Assembly: GCA_964539785.1 (NCBI GenBank)
Contig: CAZIJQ010000003.1
Location: 36,292 to 100,291 of the forward strand
Length of the DNA: 64,000 bases
Source of the DNA: JABMPO01 sp964539785
GTDB taxonomy: Bacteria; Fidelibacterota; Marinisomatia; Marinisomatales; TCS56
Reading direction: 5' to 3'
In this document: one piece after another, positions 55,108-63,502 of the stretch
Layout: each line of letters begins with the position of its first letter
Numbering within the stretch: position 1 is the stretch's first letter
The notes under the pieces: generated by a model
What the model was told of the DNA's origin: nothing
Seen by the model: only the letters and a program-made list of their open reading frames with translations
Database searches by the model: none
Made by a program: the position numbers and the translations under genes

Positions 55108-56327
55108 AACGCTGCTTTGATCGGTGTGACTGGCTGCCCGGCCAGTTTTCCAATCTCTAATCTTTTACCGCCGGATTGGCCCTGGGCACCAATCCCGACA
55201 CTGTCGAAGCCGTATTTTTTCCGTACCTTATCCAGGGCGCCGGACAGGACGCGGTCCCGGGGGTCGCCACCGGCAAACAGGTCCAACTGCCGGGCGTGGT
55301 AGCGCAGGTCACAGGCATCGATCAATACTGTACGAATCCGATTACGCCGGTAGTTGGTTTGGTCAAAAAGACGGAAGCAGGTTGCGGTAACGGCGGCGTC
55401 ATCGTTGGTGCCTAGGCGGCTGACGCGATTATTTTTCAGTCCGTCGGTGTAGTGCACTTCCACGCCGATGCGTCGGGCGATCTGCCCACGCTTGCGCAAT
55501 TTGAAAGCCACTTGCTCAGCCAGATTGCGCACCACCGCCCGTAGCAGGTCAATGTCGTTGGTGTCGCTGGGCAGGACGGTCTGCTCTATAATGTGTTCTC
55601 GCAGGGATGGTGGCTGAACCAGGGAAGTATCCAGACCGCGGGCCTCGCTGGTCAGTTTGCGGGCGTAATTACCGAACAGGGTGATCGCTTCCGTAGGTCG
55701 GTCGGCCACGGCTTGAATCTGGCGAACCTGCTCCAGAAACAGAAAGTCCAGTATCCGTCGGACGGCTCGCTCGTGGCTGGTAGGTAGCACTGGTGTGGGC
55801 AGAGGCGCCAGGAATTTGGGCTCTTCGCCGGCGGCGACCCGGTGAATGGTATCAGGCACCACGGCGGTGGAGATGCTGCTGACCAGTTTATTGGGACTGA
55901 TACCCACCACGCCCGATAAGCTGGTCTTATCCTGCACCTGGCGGGTGATGTTGAAGCCGGTCTGCCTGGGATCGCGATACACCCGTTCCATGCCACTCAT
56001 GTCCAGGAAATATTGGCCGTAAGCGGCTGGCTCCACCACCGGGGTAAAATTGGTGACAGTGGAATAGACGTAGCCGTTCAGTCGGGCGTAGAGCGATGAA
56101 TTGTAGGGCAGCAGCCGGGTGGCGGTGGACATCTTGCGCACCAGCGATACATTCAATCCTCGGAATAGTCCTTCCTGGCGGGCTTCGTTAGACAGGGCCA
56201 CGATGGTGCCATCCTGGCGATTGGAGGAAATGATGGCAATCGGGAGCGTACGCAGGGCCGGGTCCAGGATGCGCTCGGCCTGGAGCTCAAAGTCTTTGAG
56301 ACGGATATGAAATACGGCACGATTCAT
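55104..56327 (-). CDS. imuB: ImuB-like Y-family protein, catalytic residues lost
   Basis: Y-family polymerase fold (GVVGISPNKLVSSISTAVVPD is the palm-finger signature). The catalytic carboxylates are gone: where DinB has HVDMDCF this has HIRLKDF (R9, K11), and where DinB has SIDE this has AYGQ (G104, Q105). That is the pattern of ImuB, which links ImuC to the sliding clamp. A clamp-binding motif QLDLF is at 347-351. I start at ATG 56327; an upstream in-frame start would lie in the inverted repeat of the inserted element. 407 residues. No ribosome site is obvious, possibly displaced by that insertion. Confidence 0.9.
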   Translation of the reverse strand: MNRAVFHIRLKDFELQAERILDPALRTLPIAIISSNRQDGTIVALSNEARQEGLFRGLNVSLVRKMSTATRLLPYNSSLYARLNGYVYSTVTNFTPVVEPAAYGQYFLDMSGMERVYRDPRQTGFNITRQVQDKTSLSGVVGISPNKLVSSISTAVVPDTIHRVAAGEEPKFLAPLPTPVLPTSHERAVRRILDFLFLEQVRQIQAVADRPTEAITLFGNYARKLTSEARGLDTSLVQPPSLREHIIEQTVLPSDTNDIDLLRAVVRNLAEQVAFKLRKRGQIARRIGVEVHYTDGLKNNRVSRLGTNDDAAVTATCFRLFDQTNYRRNRIRTVLIDACDLRYHARQLDLFAGGDPRDRVLSGALDKVRKKYGFDSVGIGAQGQSGGKRLEIGKLAGQPVTPIKAAL

Positions 56328-56334
56328 ATTTTGC

Positions 56335-56885
56335 CACGGAGGCACCAAGTACACGGATGGCACAGAGAGAATTAATGGTGGTGGAAAACGGACATGTTAT
56401 AGAACCATGCGTTTGATACCGGACTTGATAACCGGGACATTGAAATTGATCAGATAGCCCAAACGTTTTTGAGACAGACGTAAATAGGTTAATAATTGTG
56501 ACTCATGAACTGGTAGCAGGCTTTCCACCTCCTTTAATTCCACGAGAACTGCATTTTTTACCAGCAGATCAATCCGCAATTGAGAATACAAGGCTTTACC
56601 ACGATAAAAAAGGGGAACGGAAACCTATCTTTTTACTGACAGGTTATTTTCTTCAAATTCCCGCACCAGACATTCTTCATATACCGATTCCAGTAAACCT
56701 GGCCCCAGCTCTTCATGAACTTGATAGGACGCATCGACAATCTTTGTACCGATGCAATTTAATTTATCTGGTATAGGTTCAAACTTCATTGATTAAACTA
56801 TCCCAAAATATTTTTTTATTCTTAGTGTTTTGGTTTTTAGTCTTAAAATAGATTTTGTGTTCTTGGTGTTCTCTGTGTCCCCGTG
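56335..56885. mobile_element. GxxExxY element inserted between lexA and imuB
   Basis: The GxxExxY gene is bounded by imperfect inverted repeats: CACGGAGGCACCAAGTACAC (56335-56354) and, on the opposite strand, CACGGGGACACAGAGAACAC (56866-56885), 15 of 20 bases equal. Outside it only 7 bases remain to the imuB start and 8 to the lexA stop. Removing the element would bring lexA and imuB to about 15 bp, the spacing expected of an operon. Confidence 0.65.
56397..56789 (-). pseudogene. GxxExxY protein gene with an internal TAG stop
   Basis: From ATG 56789 the frame reads MKFEPIPDKLNCIGTKIVDA..., the name-giving motif GLLESVY at 31-37 and ...NNLSVKR, then TAG at codon 55 (56625-56627), then continues in the same frame VSVPLFYRGKALYSQLRIDL... 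to the family-typical LINFNVPVIKSGIKRMVL end. Homologues have a polar residue, often Gln, where the stop falls, so a CAG to TAG change is likely. The intact length would be 130 residues. Function of the family is unknown. Confidence 0.8.
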
Positions 56886-56893
56886 TTTCATTT

Positions 56894-57499
56894 TTAGTAT
56901 TGTCTGAACACATACAGCACCACGCCGTTGATGCGGAAATCGTCAGTAGAATCAACCTTGATCACCGGATAAGCCGGGTTACGGGGATGCAGTTCGATGC
57001 CGGTGAGGCGGGGCTGGTAGCGCTTCAGGGTGGCATCGCCGTTGATCAGAGCCACTACGGTCTGGCCGGTCTGGGCATCAGCCGTTTTGCGGATTACCAC
57101 AAAATCGCCGTCCTGGATATTGTCATCGATCATGGAATCGCCCCGGACTTGCAGTACGTAATTTTCCGGGTGGGCCAGGCGGGCCGGGACTTCCAGATTT
57201 TCCGGGTTTTCCACGGCGGCGATGGGGGCACCGGCGGCGATCACGCCCAATAGAGGTAGTTGGGTCAGAGTAGCGATCTCGCCGGCCAGTTGCAGGGCTC
57301 GCTTTCCGTTGGGACCCTTGGCCCGCAGCAGGAAGCCGGACCGGACGAGGGTTTGGACGTACCAGTTCACGGTACCCAGGGAGGTTAATCCCAGGCCGTC
57401 GCGAATTTCTTCGTATGTGGGCGGCTCGTTGTTTTCCAGCGCGTAACGCCGGACAAAATCCAGAAATTTTTGTTGTTTGGCGGATAATAGCTGTGACAT
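56894..57499 (-). CDS. lexA: LexA repressor
   Basis: SOS repressor with self-cleavage. The start MSQLLSAKQQKFLDFVRRYA at 57499 is chosen over an upstream in-frame ATG because promoter and operator lie between them. N-terminal winged helix (PPTYEEIRDGLGLTSLGTVNWYVQTLVRSGFL). Cleavage site A89-G90 in VIAAGAPI, catalytic S122 in GDSM and K159 in GDATLKR are all intact. 201 residues. First gene of the SOS cassette; binds just upstream of itself, see 57503-57525. Confidence 0.95.
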   Translation of the reverse strand: MSQLLSAKQQKFLDFVRRYALENNEPPTYEEIRDGLGLTSLGTVNWYVQTLVRSGFLLRAKGPNGKRALQLAGEIATLTQLPLLGVIAAGAPIAAVENPENLEVPARLAHPENYVLQVRGDSMIDDNIQDGDFVVIRKTADAQTGQTVVALINGDATLKRYQPRLTGIELHPRNPAYPVIKVDSTDDFRINGVVLYVFRQY

Positions 57500-57502
57500 A
57501 AA

Positions 57503-57525
57503 TACTCGTAAGTTACTCGTAAGTA
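57503..57525 (-). promoter_or_regulatory. Tandem LexA-box candidate
   Basis: Two overlapping copies at 11-bp period on the plus strand, TACTCGTAAGTT (57503-57514) and TACTCGTAAGTA (57514-57525). Each is an ACT-N4-AGT dyad. They lie directly after the -10 hexamer and before the lexA ATG, the place for an autorepression operator. Confidence 0.65.
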
Positions 57526-57553
57526 TATTACACTCGGGGGCGCTGAAAAGCAA
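57525..57553 (-). promoter_or_regulatory. lexA promoter
   Basis: On the minus strand TTGCTT (57548-57553), 17 bases, TAATAT (57525-57530). The -10 overlaps the end of the second operator copy, as expected for a self-regulated repressor gene. Confidence 0.7.
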
Positions 57554-57591
57554 AGACAATTGAGCATAGAGCAAGTAGCGGGGAAGTCCAG

Positions 57592-57621
57592 CTCGTTACA
57601 ACGCGGGAGCGTTGTAACGAG
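57592..57621. repeat. Perfect 13-bp hairpin, REP-like
   Basis: CTCGTTACAACGC-GGGA-GCGTTGTAACGAG. It differs in sequence from the two-hairpin units nearby. Location upstream of lexA makes an additional regulatory role possible but unproven. Confidence 0.6.
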
Positions 57622-57878
57622 AATGAGAGATTGTGATTCCGATGGAGGTACGACTGAGGAATCTGCGCAAGTTGTGTGCAATCGTTAGTGATAGCCCAAA
57701 AATCCAAGGATAGATAATAACCTAAAGTAGAGTTCTCTCCCGATTTTATCGGCATTGAAATGACATTCAAAATTGAATTATTGCACCGATATTCTGTCAT
57801 GAATGGGAGTAAGGTAATGGAAAGTGGTGGGTTGGAGAACAACCGTCCCTGGTTTCAATCGCTAGAAATCAAATGGCA
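57622..57878. other. Non-coding stretch in repeat-rich spacer
   Basis: No convincing gene. Open frames here overlap palindromes and lack ribosome sites. It contains GATTGTGATTCCGATGGAGG-type sequence that looks like an old repeat. Confidence 0.5.
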
Positions 57879-57933
57879 AACCGTTGAAACGGTTACATTT
57901 TCTTGACATTTCAAAACCCACGGACCGTGGGCT
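57879..57933 (-). repeat. REP-like two-hairpin unit, left member of pair II
   Basis: On the plus strand AACCGTT-GA-AACGGTT (57879-57894), a spacer containing TTGACATTTC, then CCCACG-GAC-CGTGGG (57917-57931). Read on the minus strand it is the same unit as at 51494 and 57966. Confidence 0.7.
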
Positions 57934-57965
57934 GTTATTCCGATCAGCAGTGTTATTGTTTTAAT

Positions 57966-58026
57966 AGCCCACGACTTCAGTCGTGGGTATCCATAGATGA
58001 CAAAGTAATAACCGTTTTAACGGTTT
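57966..58026 (+). repeat. REP-like two-hairpin unit, right member of pair II
   Basis: CCCACGAC-TTCA-GTCGTGGG (57968-57987), a 22-base spacer with GATGACAAAG, then AACCGTT-TT-AACGGTT (58010-58025). With 57879-57933 it forms a convergent pair separated by about 32 bases. Confidence 0.7.
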
Positions 58027-58243
58027 TATAAATTCAATGTTTTTAACCCACCCCGTCCTATTTCAGAGTCCATCCCTCCGTGGAGGGGATTTGGGAGAGT
58101 GTGGTTTTGTTCCCCTTTTGAGTGGATCCACGCAATGGGGGTGCGTCGAATAATGAATCCTGAGCAAGGAACGATTAATCTTGAAGTGAAATCCTACCGC
58201 TACTTTCTGATTCGAAATTCGTTAATCGATATTCAATATTCGC

Positions 58244-58507
58244 CTATTCTTTCCCGCGCTTGCGAAACATGATTGGGATATTATTGGTTATGGGGGCGCC
58301 GATCTGGATCAGTTCCCAGTCCTTATCATGTTCCTTGATGACCTTTTTCAGCACGGCCACTTTATCGTTGGTATCCGGTTCGGCCTCATCAAAATCGATG
58401 ATCTCTACCCGGTATTTCATTGAGCGTTTACGGCCATTGATGCGTACATCAATATCAATGTTCTGTTCTGTATCCAGTGTTGGTATCTGTAATACTATTT
58501 CTCTCAT
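58244..58507 (-). CDS. Small hypothetical protein
   Basis: 87 residues, acidic middle (IDFDEAEPDTND) and basic ends, no membrane span or signal. Predicted as mixed alpha-beta from MREIVLQIPTLDTEQNIDIDVRING... I do not recognise a family. It is flanked by repeats on both sides. The coding reading is supported by an even codon pattern and a start region TATAAAATGAGAGAA, but not by homology. Confidence 0.5.
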   Translation of the reverse strand: MREIVLQIPTLDTEQNIDIDVRINGRKRSMKYRVEIIDFDEAEPDTNDKVAVLKKVIKEHDKDWELIQIGAPITNNIPIMFRKRGKE

Positions 58508-58542
58508 TTTATACCCTCGCTGTGGTTATTCAATTAAAATGT

Positions 58543-58641
58543 CATTGTCATGCTGAATTTTTCCTCGACCCTCAGAAGTATACAGGCAGGGAAAGGTGGT
58601 CGTAAATTTTCGCCATACTTCGACGGGTTCAGTATGACAGT
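58543..58641. mobile_element. MITE-like element with 14-bp inverted ends
   Basis: ATTGTCATGCTGAA (58543-58556) and, on the opposite strand, ACTGTCATACTGAA (58628-58641) are inverted ends with two mismatches, enclosing about 70 bases without a gene. It lies 31 bp downstream of the permease operon stop. Confidence 0.5.
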
Positions 58642-58671
58642 CTTTGGATTACATGAGTATCCGTCCACAAC

Positions 58672-61041
58672 TTACTCATACTTCAGCGCATCAACCGGAT
58701 TAGCCAGGGCGGCCTTTACCGCCTGGAAACTGACAGTGATCAGGGCGATAATTAGCGCTAAAATACCAGCCAATAGAAACGGCCCAACGCCCAGTTCGAT
58801 CCGGTAGGCATAATTCTCCAGATATTTGCTCAAAATCAGATAGGCTATGAGAAATGCAATAACATTGGCAATCAGCACCCATTTGGTGAACTGGTTGGAT
58901 AATAGCATCACCAGGTTTGCGGCCGAGGCTCCTAGAACCTTGCGGATACCAATTTCTTTGGTGCGCTGCTCGGCGGTGAATGATGCCAGCCCAAACAAAC
59001 CCAAAGAAGCAATAATTATTGCCAGTAAAGAAAAATACATAACCAATTGGCTCATGCCGGTCTCAACTCGGTACATCCATTCGAAATCTTCATCAAGAAA
59101 GCGGTAATCCAACGGGGAGTTGGGTAATACTCGATTCCAGGTTTGCTCAACAGCAGCAAGTGAAGCTGGTATATCGCCAGGAGCTAGCCTGATCAGCATG
59201 GTGCTGAACCATTCCGGATAGACAAAAATCGCCAGTGGTTCAATTTCATTGTGGACAGACCGAAAATGGAAATCTTTCATTATGCCTAAAATTGGTCCTT
59301 CATCACCAACGAATCGCAAATTTTCATTGATGATTGATTCCATATCCATAATTCGGGCCAGTGTTTCATTAACAATAAAGGCGATGTTGTCGTCGACGGC
59401 CAGATCCGTGAGAAATTCCTTGGAGAAAGCCCGACCCTCAACCATGGTGATACCCATGGTTTCTATGTAATCAAAATCAACCGAACTCATGCCAACCACC
59501 AGTTCCATATCCGGATCTTTGCCGTCCCAATCGACACCACTGGAGTTACTGCCAATATTGGTAGGTCGGTGGGATGAAGCCGATACACCCAGCACCTGGG
59601 GAACCTGACTCAATTCCATTTTCAGTGATTCGTAGCTGTTCCCGACGTCACCACGGATACCAACGGCAATGACATGTTCCTGATTGAAGCCCAGATCCTT
59701 TGAGCGCATGAAATTCAATTGCTGATAAATCACCAGCGTTCCAACGGTCAGTAGGATTGACAGGGTGAACTGGAAAATCACCAGTACCTTGCGTAAAGTG
59801 TGGCTGCGACCTGTGGTCAATTGACCCTTAAGTACTTTTACTGGACGGAAAGCCGAAAGGAATAAGGCAGGATAGCTACCGGCAATTATTCCGGTTATCA
59901 GTATGATGATAAGTAGCCCAAGGATAAAATTACCCTGCAGCAATGCCGATACATCAATTTCTTTGCTCGCTATATCATTAAAAGCCGGCAGCAGGAGATT
60001 GACAAAAAGCAAGGCGACAATGGCAGCTAGAAAGGACAGAATCAAGGATTCGCCGATGAACTGATAAATCAGGTTCTTACGCTGTGCGCCCACTACCTTG
60101 CGGATGCCGATTTCACGGGCGCGATTGGCGGAACGGGCGGTAGCGAGATTCATGAAATTTATACAGGCAATCAGCAAGACAAACCCCGCGATGATTGAGA
60201 AAATAAAAATATAAACTATCGCCTGACCACTGTCGCTGAAGCCGAAATACCCGTGCAGATGCACCCGGGTAAGAGAAGCCGCAGAAAATTCTGTCTGGGA
60301 TGCTTCTTCACGATGATTATTGACAGCTTCGGTTAATTTACGATTTACCTCTGCGAGATCGGCACCATTCTGTAGTAAAGCATAGCTACGAATAGAGTTA
60401 TTACTCCAGCCCTCGTCATAACTACCAAGATCTTTGGCAAATTCAATCGATACCAGTATTATGGGATCCATTATGCTATTACGAGGGGCTTTACCTAGTA
60501 CACCGGTAACTGTAAGCTGGTACTTGTCATCGACTGTTAAAACCTGTCCGATGGGATTCGTTTTACTAAAATATTTTTCGGCGGTTTCTTCATTGATCAC
60601 AACCGAGTAGGGATCATCCATTACAATGTTTCGATCGCCTTTTACCAAGGGATAATCGAACATTGTGAAGAAGGCGGGATCGACAGCCTGGATACTATTT
60701 TCCATGAATGATTTATCACCAGATCGAAATGAACGACCACCACACCAGCTGTAACGAGTAGCATCCACAACTTCCGGTATTTCTTCTTTCCAGGCTGGCA
60801 CACAGGGCCAGGGGGTGACATTCACATGGTATAGCCGTCCGCTATAATCTTGATCCTGCTCGATACGATAAAGATTGGCTGCCTGGCTATGAAATGTATC
60901 ATAGCCCAGCTCATCCTGTACCCACAGGAGTATTAGCAGGCAGCAGGCCAGTCCGATGGCCAAGCCAAAGATATTGATAAAGGAATAGCCCTTGTGACGC
61001 CAGATATTCCGAAATGCGATCTTGAAATAATTACTTATCAT
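58672..61041 (-). CDS. FtsX/MacB-type ABC transporter permease
   Basis: The start MISNYFKIAFRNIWRHKGYSFINIFGLAIGLACC at 61041 is the family N-terminus; an upstream in-frame ATG lies inside the previous gene. 789 residues: N-terminal TM (about 20-42), a large periplasmic domain (about 50-290), three TM segments with NFMNLATARSANRAREIGIRKVVGAQ, a second periplasmic part and three C-terminal TM segments with ...SFTAEQRTKEIGIRKVLGAS and end ALANPVDALKYE. Two such repeats per chain mark the MacB/LolC-like group. The ATPase partner is not in the window. Confidence 0.88.
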   Translation of the reverse strand: MISNYFKIAFRNIWRHKGYSFINIFGLAIGLACCLLILLWVQDELGYDTFHSQAANLYRIEQDQDYSGRLYHVNVTPWPCVPAWKEEIPEVVDATRYSWCGGRSFRSGDKSFMENSIQAVDPAFFTMFDYPLVKGDRNIVMDDPYSVVINEETAEKYFSKTNPIGQVLTVDDKYQLTVTGVLGKAPRNSIMDPIILVSIEFAKDLGSYDEGWSNNSIRSYALLQNGADLAEVNRKLTEAVNNHREEASQTEFSAASLTRVHLHGYFGFSDSGQAIVYIFIFSIIAGFVLLIACINFMNLATARSANRAREIGIRKVVGAQRKNLIYQFIGESLILSFLAAIVALLFVNLLLPAFNDIASKEIDVSALLQGNFILGLLIIILITGIIAGSYPALFLSAFRPVKVLKGQLTTGRSHTLRKVLVIFQFTLSILLTVGTLVIYQQLNFMRSKDLGFNQEHVIAVGIRGDVGNSYESLKMELSQVPQVLGVSASSHRPTNIGSNSSGVDWDGKDPDMELVVGMSSVDFDYIETMGITMVEGRAFSKEFLTDLAVDDNIAFIVNETLARIMDMESIINENLRFVGDEGPILGIMKDFHFRSVHNEIEPLAIFVYPEWFSTMLIRLAPGDIPASLAAVEQTWNRVLPNSPLDYRFLDEDFEWMYRVETGMSQLVMYFSLLAIIIASLGLFGLASFTAEQRTKEIGIRKVLGASAANLVMLLSNQFTKWVLIANVIAFLIAYLILSKYLENYAYRIELGVGPFLLAGILALIIALITVSFQAVKAALANPVDALKYE

Positions 61042-61061
61042 TCGTGTCCCCTCAAATTCAA

Positions 61062-63488
61062 TTATTCGTATTTCAGGGCGTCCACCGGGTTGGAAGTAGC
61101 GGCTTTTACGGCCTGAGTGGTAACAGTAGCAAGGGCGATTATAAAAGCAAGCAAGCCCGCCAACAGGAAGGTCAGATGACTGAATTCGATTTGGTAGGCG
61201 AAATTCTCCAGCCAACGGCTCATTGTCATATAGGTAATCGGCCATGACAATGCGGTGGCGATCAGGATTAGCTTCAAAATATCAGCGGATAGTAGGGTAT
61301 AAATATTGGAAACTGAGGCTCCCAGTACTTTACGGATTCCAATTTCTTTAGTCCGTTGTTCTGCAGTGAAGGAAGCCAGACCAAACAGTCCCAGACAGGC
61401 AATCAGAATTGCCAGCAGGGAAAAGATGGTGGCGATATTTTTGGTGCGCTCTTCGGCTATATATAATTGGTTGAAATCATCATCCAAGAAAGTGTATTCA
61501 AAGGGTTGGTCAACGGCATATTTTTTCCAGATTTCTTCAATGTAATTAAGGGTACCAGGGATATCCTGCCGGGTAATTTGCACGGCTGTATATCGTCCAA
61601 AGCCTCGGGAATTGAAATGATAAATCGTCAAAGGACGGATTTTTTCGTGCATCGATTGGAAATGGAAATCCTTGACGATTCCGACGATTTCAACGTTGAT
61701 CATCTCGCCATTAGGTCCGGCCGGGCGCATTAAATATCTGCCAATCGGATCACCAATATTCATGTATTCCGCGGCGGTTTCATTGATAACAACGGAGAGA
61801 GAATCGTTTGGTCGATCAGGGGAAAAGAAGCGGCCTTCTTTCAGCTTTAATTTATAAGCATTGGCATAGTAATCATCGGTGAAGAAATTGGAAAGAAGGA
61901 TTGTATTCTCAGCGGGCTCACCCTGGATCTGGTGGGTAGAATTACCAAAATTATGTCCGATTAAACCAGTGGAATTAGATACGGATAAAATCCGCGGATC
62001 CTGGCGCAGGTCATTCTTAAAAGCTTCAATCTGCTGACCGATGTCATCGGTCTTTTCTACAATCACAATGTCACTTTTGGTGTATCCTAAATCCTTATCC
62101 TGGATGTAATTCAATTGGTTAAATACAATCATCGTCCCAGTAAACAGGGTAATCGAAATTGTGAATTGAAAGATTACTAAGCCACTGCGTAACCAGGATT
62201 TACTATTCTTGGCCTGAGCGGAACCCTTCAGCACCTTGACTGGGTTAAAGGAGGCTAAATAAAAGGCTGGATAACTTCCGGATATCAACCCGACGGCCAG
62301 TATTAAGAGGATTAAGGTAGGTATTGTCCATGGACTACTCAATAGATTAAAAGATAATTGAGTGACCAACAGGTTGTTATATGGTTGTAATAGGAGGGCT
62401 ACCAAGACCACTGCTAGAATTACGGCAATTGTTGTTAGTAGAATAGCTTCGATAAGGAATTGCTGCATTAACTGGCCACGAGTGGAACCGAGTGTTTTCC
62501 GTACACCGACTTCTCGGGCACGTTTGGCGGAACGCGCTGTTGCTAGATTCATGAAATTGATACAGGCAATTATTAACACAAAAATTGCTATAATTAAAAA
62601 TATTTGAATATAAAGTGCATTCCCGTTGGATTCAGGTTCGTATTCCAGATCAGAATGAAGATGAATGTCCGTTAATGGCTGGAGGCGAAATCCGTATGAA
62701 GCGCCTTGTTCAGTCAGCTTCTCCCAGGATACACCCATGAATTGCTGGACTTGAGGTCCGGCATATTTATCTACCATGCCTGGGAAAAAACTCTCAACTT
62801 CTTCCGATGTTGCGAATTCATCAAGGACTAAATAAGTATAAAAATTATTATTTACCCACAACTGACTATTAGCCATTTGGGGATAGGACAACACTGAAGC
62901 CAAAAAATCATAATGGAAATGAGAATTTTCCGGGCAATCTTCAATTACACCTGTAACTACATAGTCACGGCGGTGATCGGAGTTCAGGGTTTTACCCATG
63001 GGATCATCATTTCCAAAATATCTTTTGGCAGTAGACCTGGTCAGTACAACCCTCATTGGTTGGGTCAGAGCAGTTTTTGGATCACCCTGGATAAATTCAA
63101 CGTCAAATACATCAAAGAATGTTGAATCTACGGTAAACCAGCGTTCTTCGCTAAAGACCTTCTCATCATATCTGATAACCGGAAAACCTAAATTAGTTGT
63201 TCTTGCTGAGGCGATCACACCGGGTATTTCACGTTGAAAGGCAGCCCCAACTGGTGCAGGTGATATAGCCATATCGAAATCATTACCAGCCAGAGAGCCA
63301 TGGGTGGAAACACGATATATTCGGTCTGATTTGCTATGATAGGTATCATAACTCAATTCATATTGAACATATAGCATAATCATAATAAAGGCCATTATAC
63401 CAACGGCCAAACCAATAATATTGATTAAGGAGTAGCCTTTATGCTTAAAAAGGTTGCGAAATGCTGTTGTTAAATAGTTTTTAAACAT
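61062..63488 (-). CDS. FtsX/MacB-type ABC transporter permease, second copy
   Basis: 808 residues with the same plan as its neighbour: MFKNYLTTAFRNLFKHKGYSLINIIGLAVGIMAF, the first FtsX core (NFMNLATARSAKRAREVGVRKTLGS), second core (SFTAEQRTKEIGIRKVLGAS) and the ending NPVDALKYE. A 20-bp gap separates it from the downstream permease, so they are co-transcribed. The copies diverge strongly in the periplasmic parts, so they probably have different roles. Confidence 0.88.
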   Translation of the reverse strand: MFKNYLTTAFRNLFKHKGYSLINIIGLAVGIMAFIMIMLYVQYELSYDTYHSKSDRIYRVSTHGSLAGNDFDMAISPAPVGAAFQREIPGVIASARTTNLGFPVIRYDEKVFSEERWFTVDSTFFDVFDVEFIQGDPKTALTQPMRVVLTRSTAKRYFGNDDPMGKTLNSDHRRDYVVTGVIEDCPENSHFHYDFLASVLSYPQMANSQLWVNNNFYTYLVLDEFATSEEVESFFPGMVDKYAGPQVQQFMGVSWEKLTEQGASYGFRLQPLTDIHLHSDLEYEPESNGNALYIQIFLIIAIFVLIIACINFMNLATARSAKRAREVGVRKTLGSTRGQLMQQFLIEAILLTTIAVILAVVLVALLLQPYNNLLVTQLSFNLLSSPWTIPTLILLILAVGLISGSYPAFYLASFNPVKVLKGSAQAKNSKSWLRSGLVIFQFTISITLFTGTMIVFNQLNYIQDKDLGYTKSDIVIVEKTDDIGQQIEAFKNDLRQDPRILSVSNSTGLIGHNFGNSTHQIQGEPAENTILLSNFFTDDYYANAYKLKLKEGRFFSPDRPNDSLSVVINETAAEYMNIGDPIGRYLMRPAGPNGEMINVEIVGIVKDFHFQSMHEKIRPLTIYHFNSRGFGRYTAVQITRQDIPGTLNYIEEIWKKYAVDQPFEYTFLDDDFNQLYIAEERTKNIATIFSLLAILIACLGLFGLASFTAEQRTKEIGIRKVLGASVSNIYTLLSADILKLILIATALSWPITYMTMSRWLENFAYQIEFSHLTFLLAGLLAFIIALATVTTQAVKAATSNPVDALKYE

Positions 63489-63502
63489 TGTCTTTCCTTA
63501 AT

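Noticed and set aside
55104..56327. Active DinB (Pol IV)
   Set aside because: The catalytic Asp/Glu positions are Arg, Lys, Gly and Gln.
57528..57842. Open frames of about 100 codons upstream of lexA
   Set aside because: They run through promoter, operator and hairpin repeats and have no ribosome sites or recognisable protein pattern.
51332..58026. CRISPR array
   Set aside because: The repeated palindromes are few, inverted, unevenly spaced and vary in stem sequence; there are no regular spacers or cas genes.
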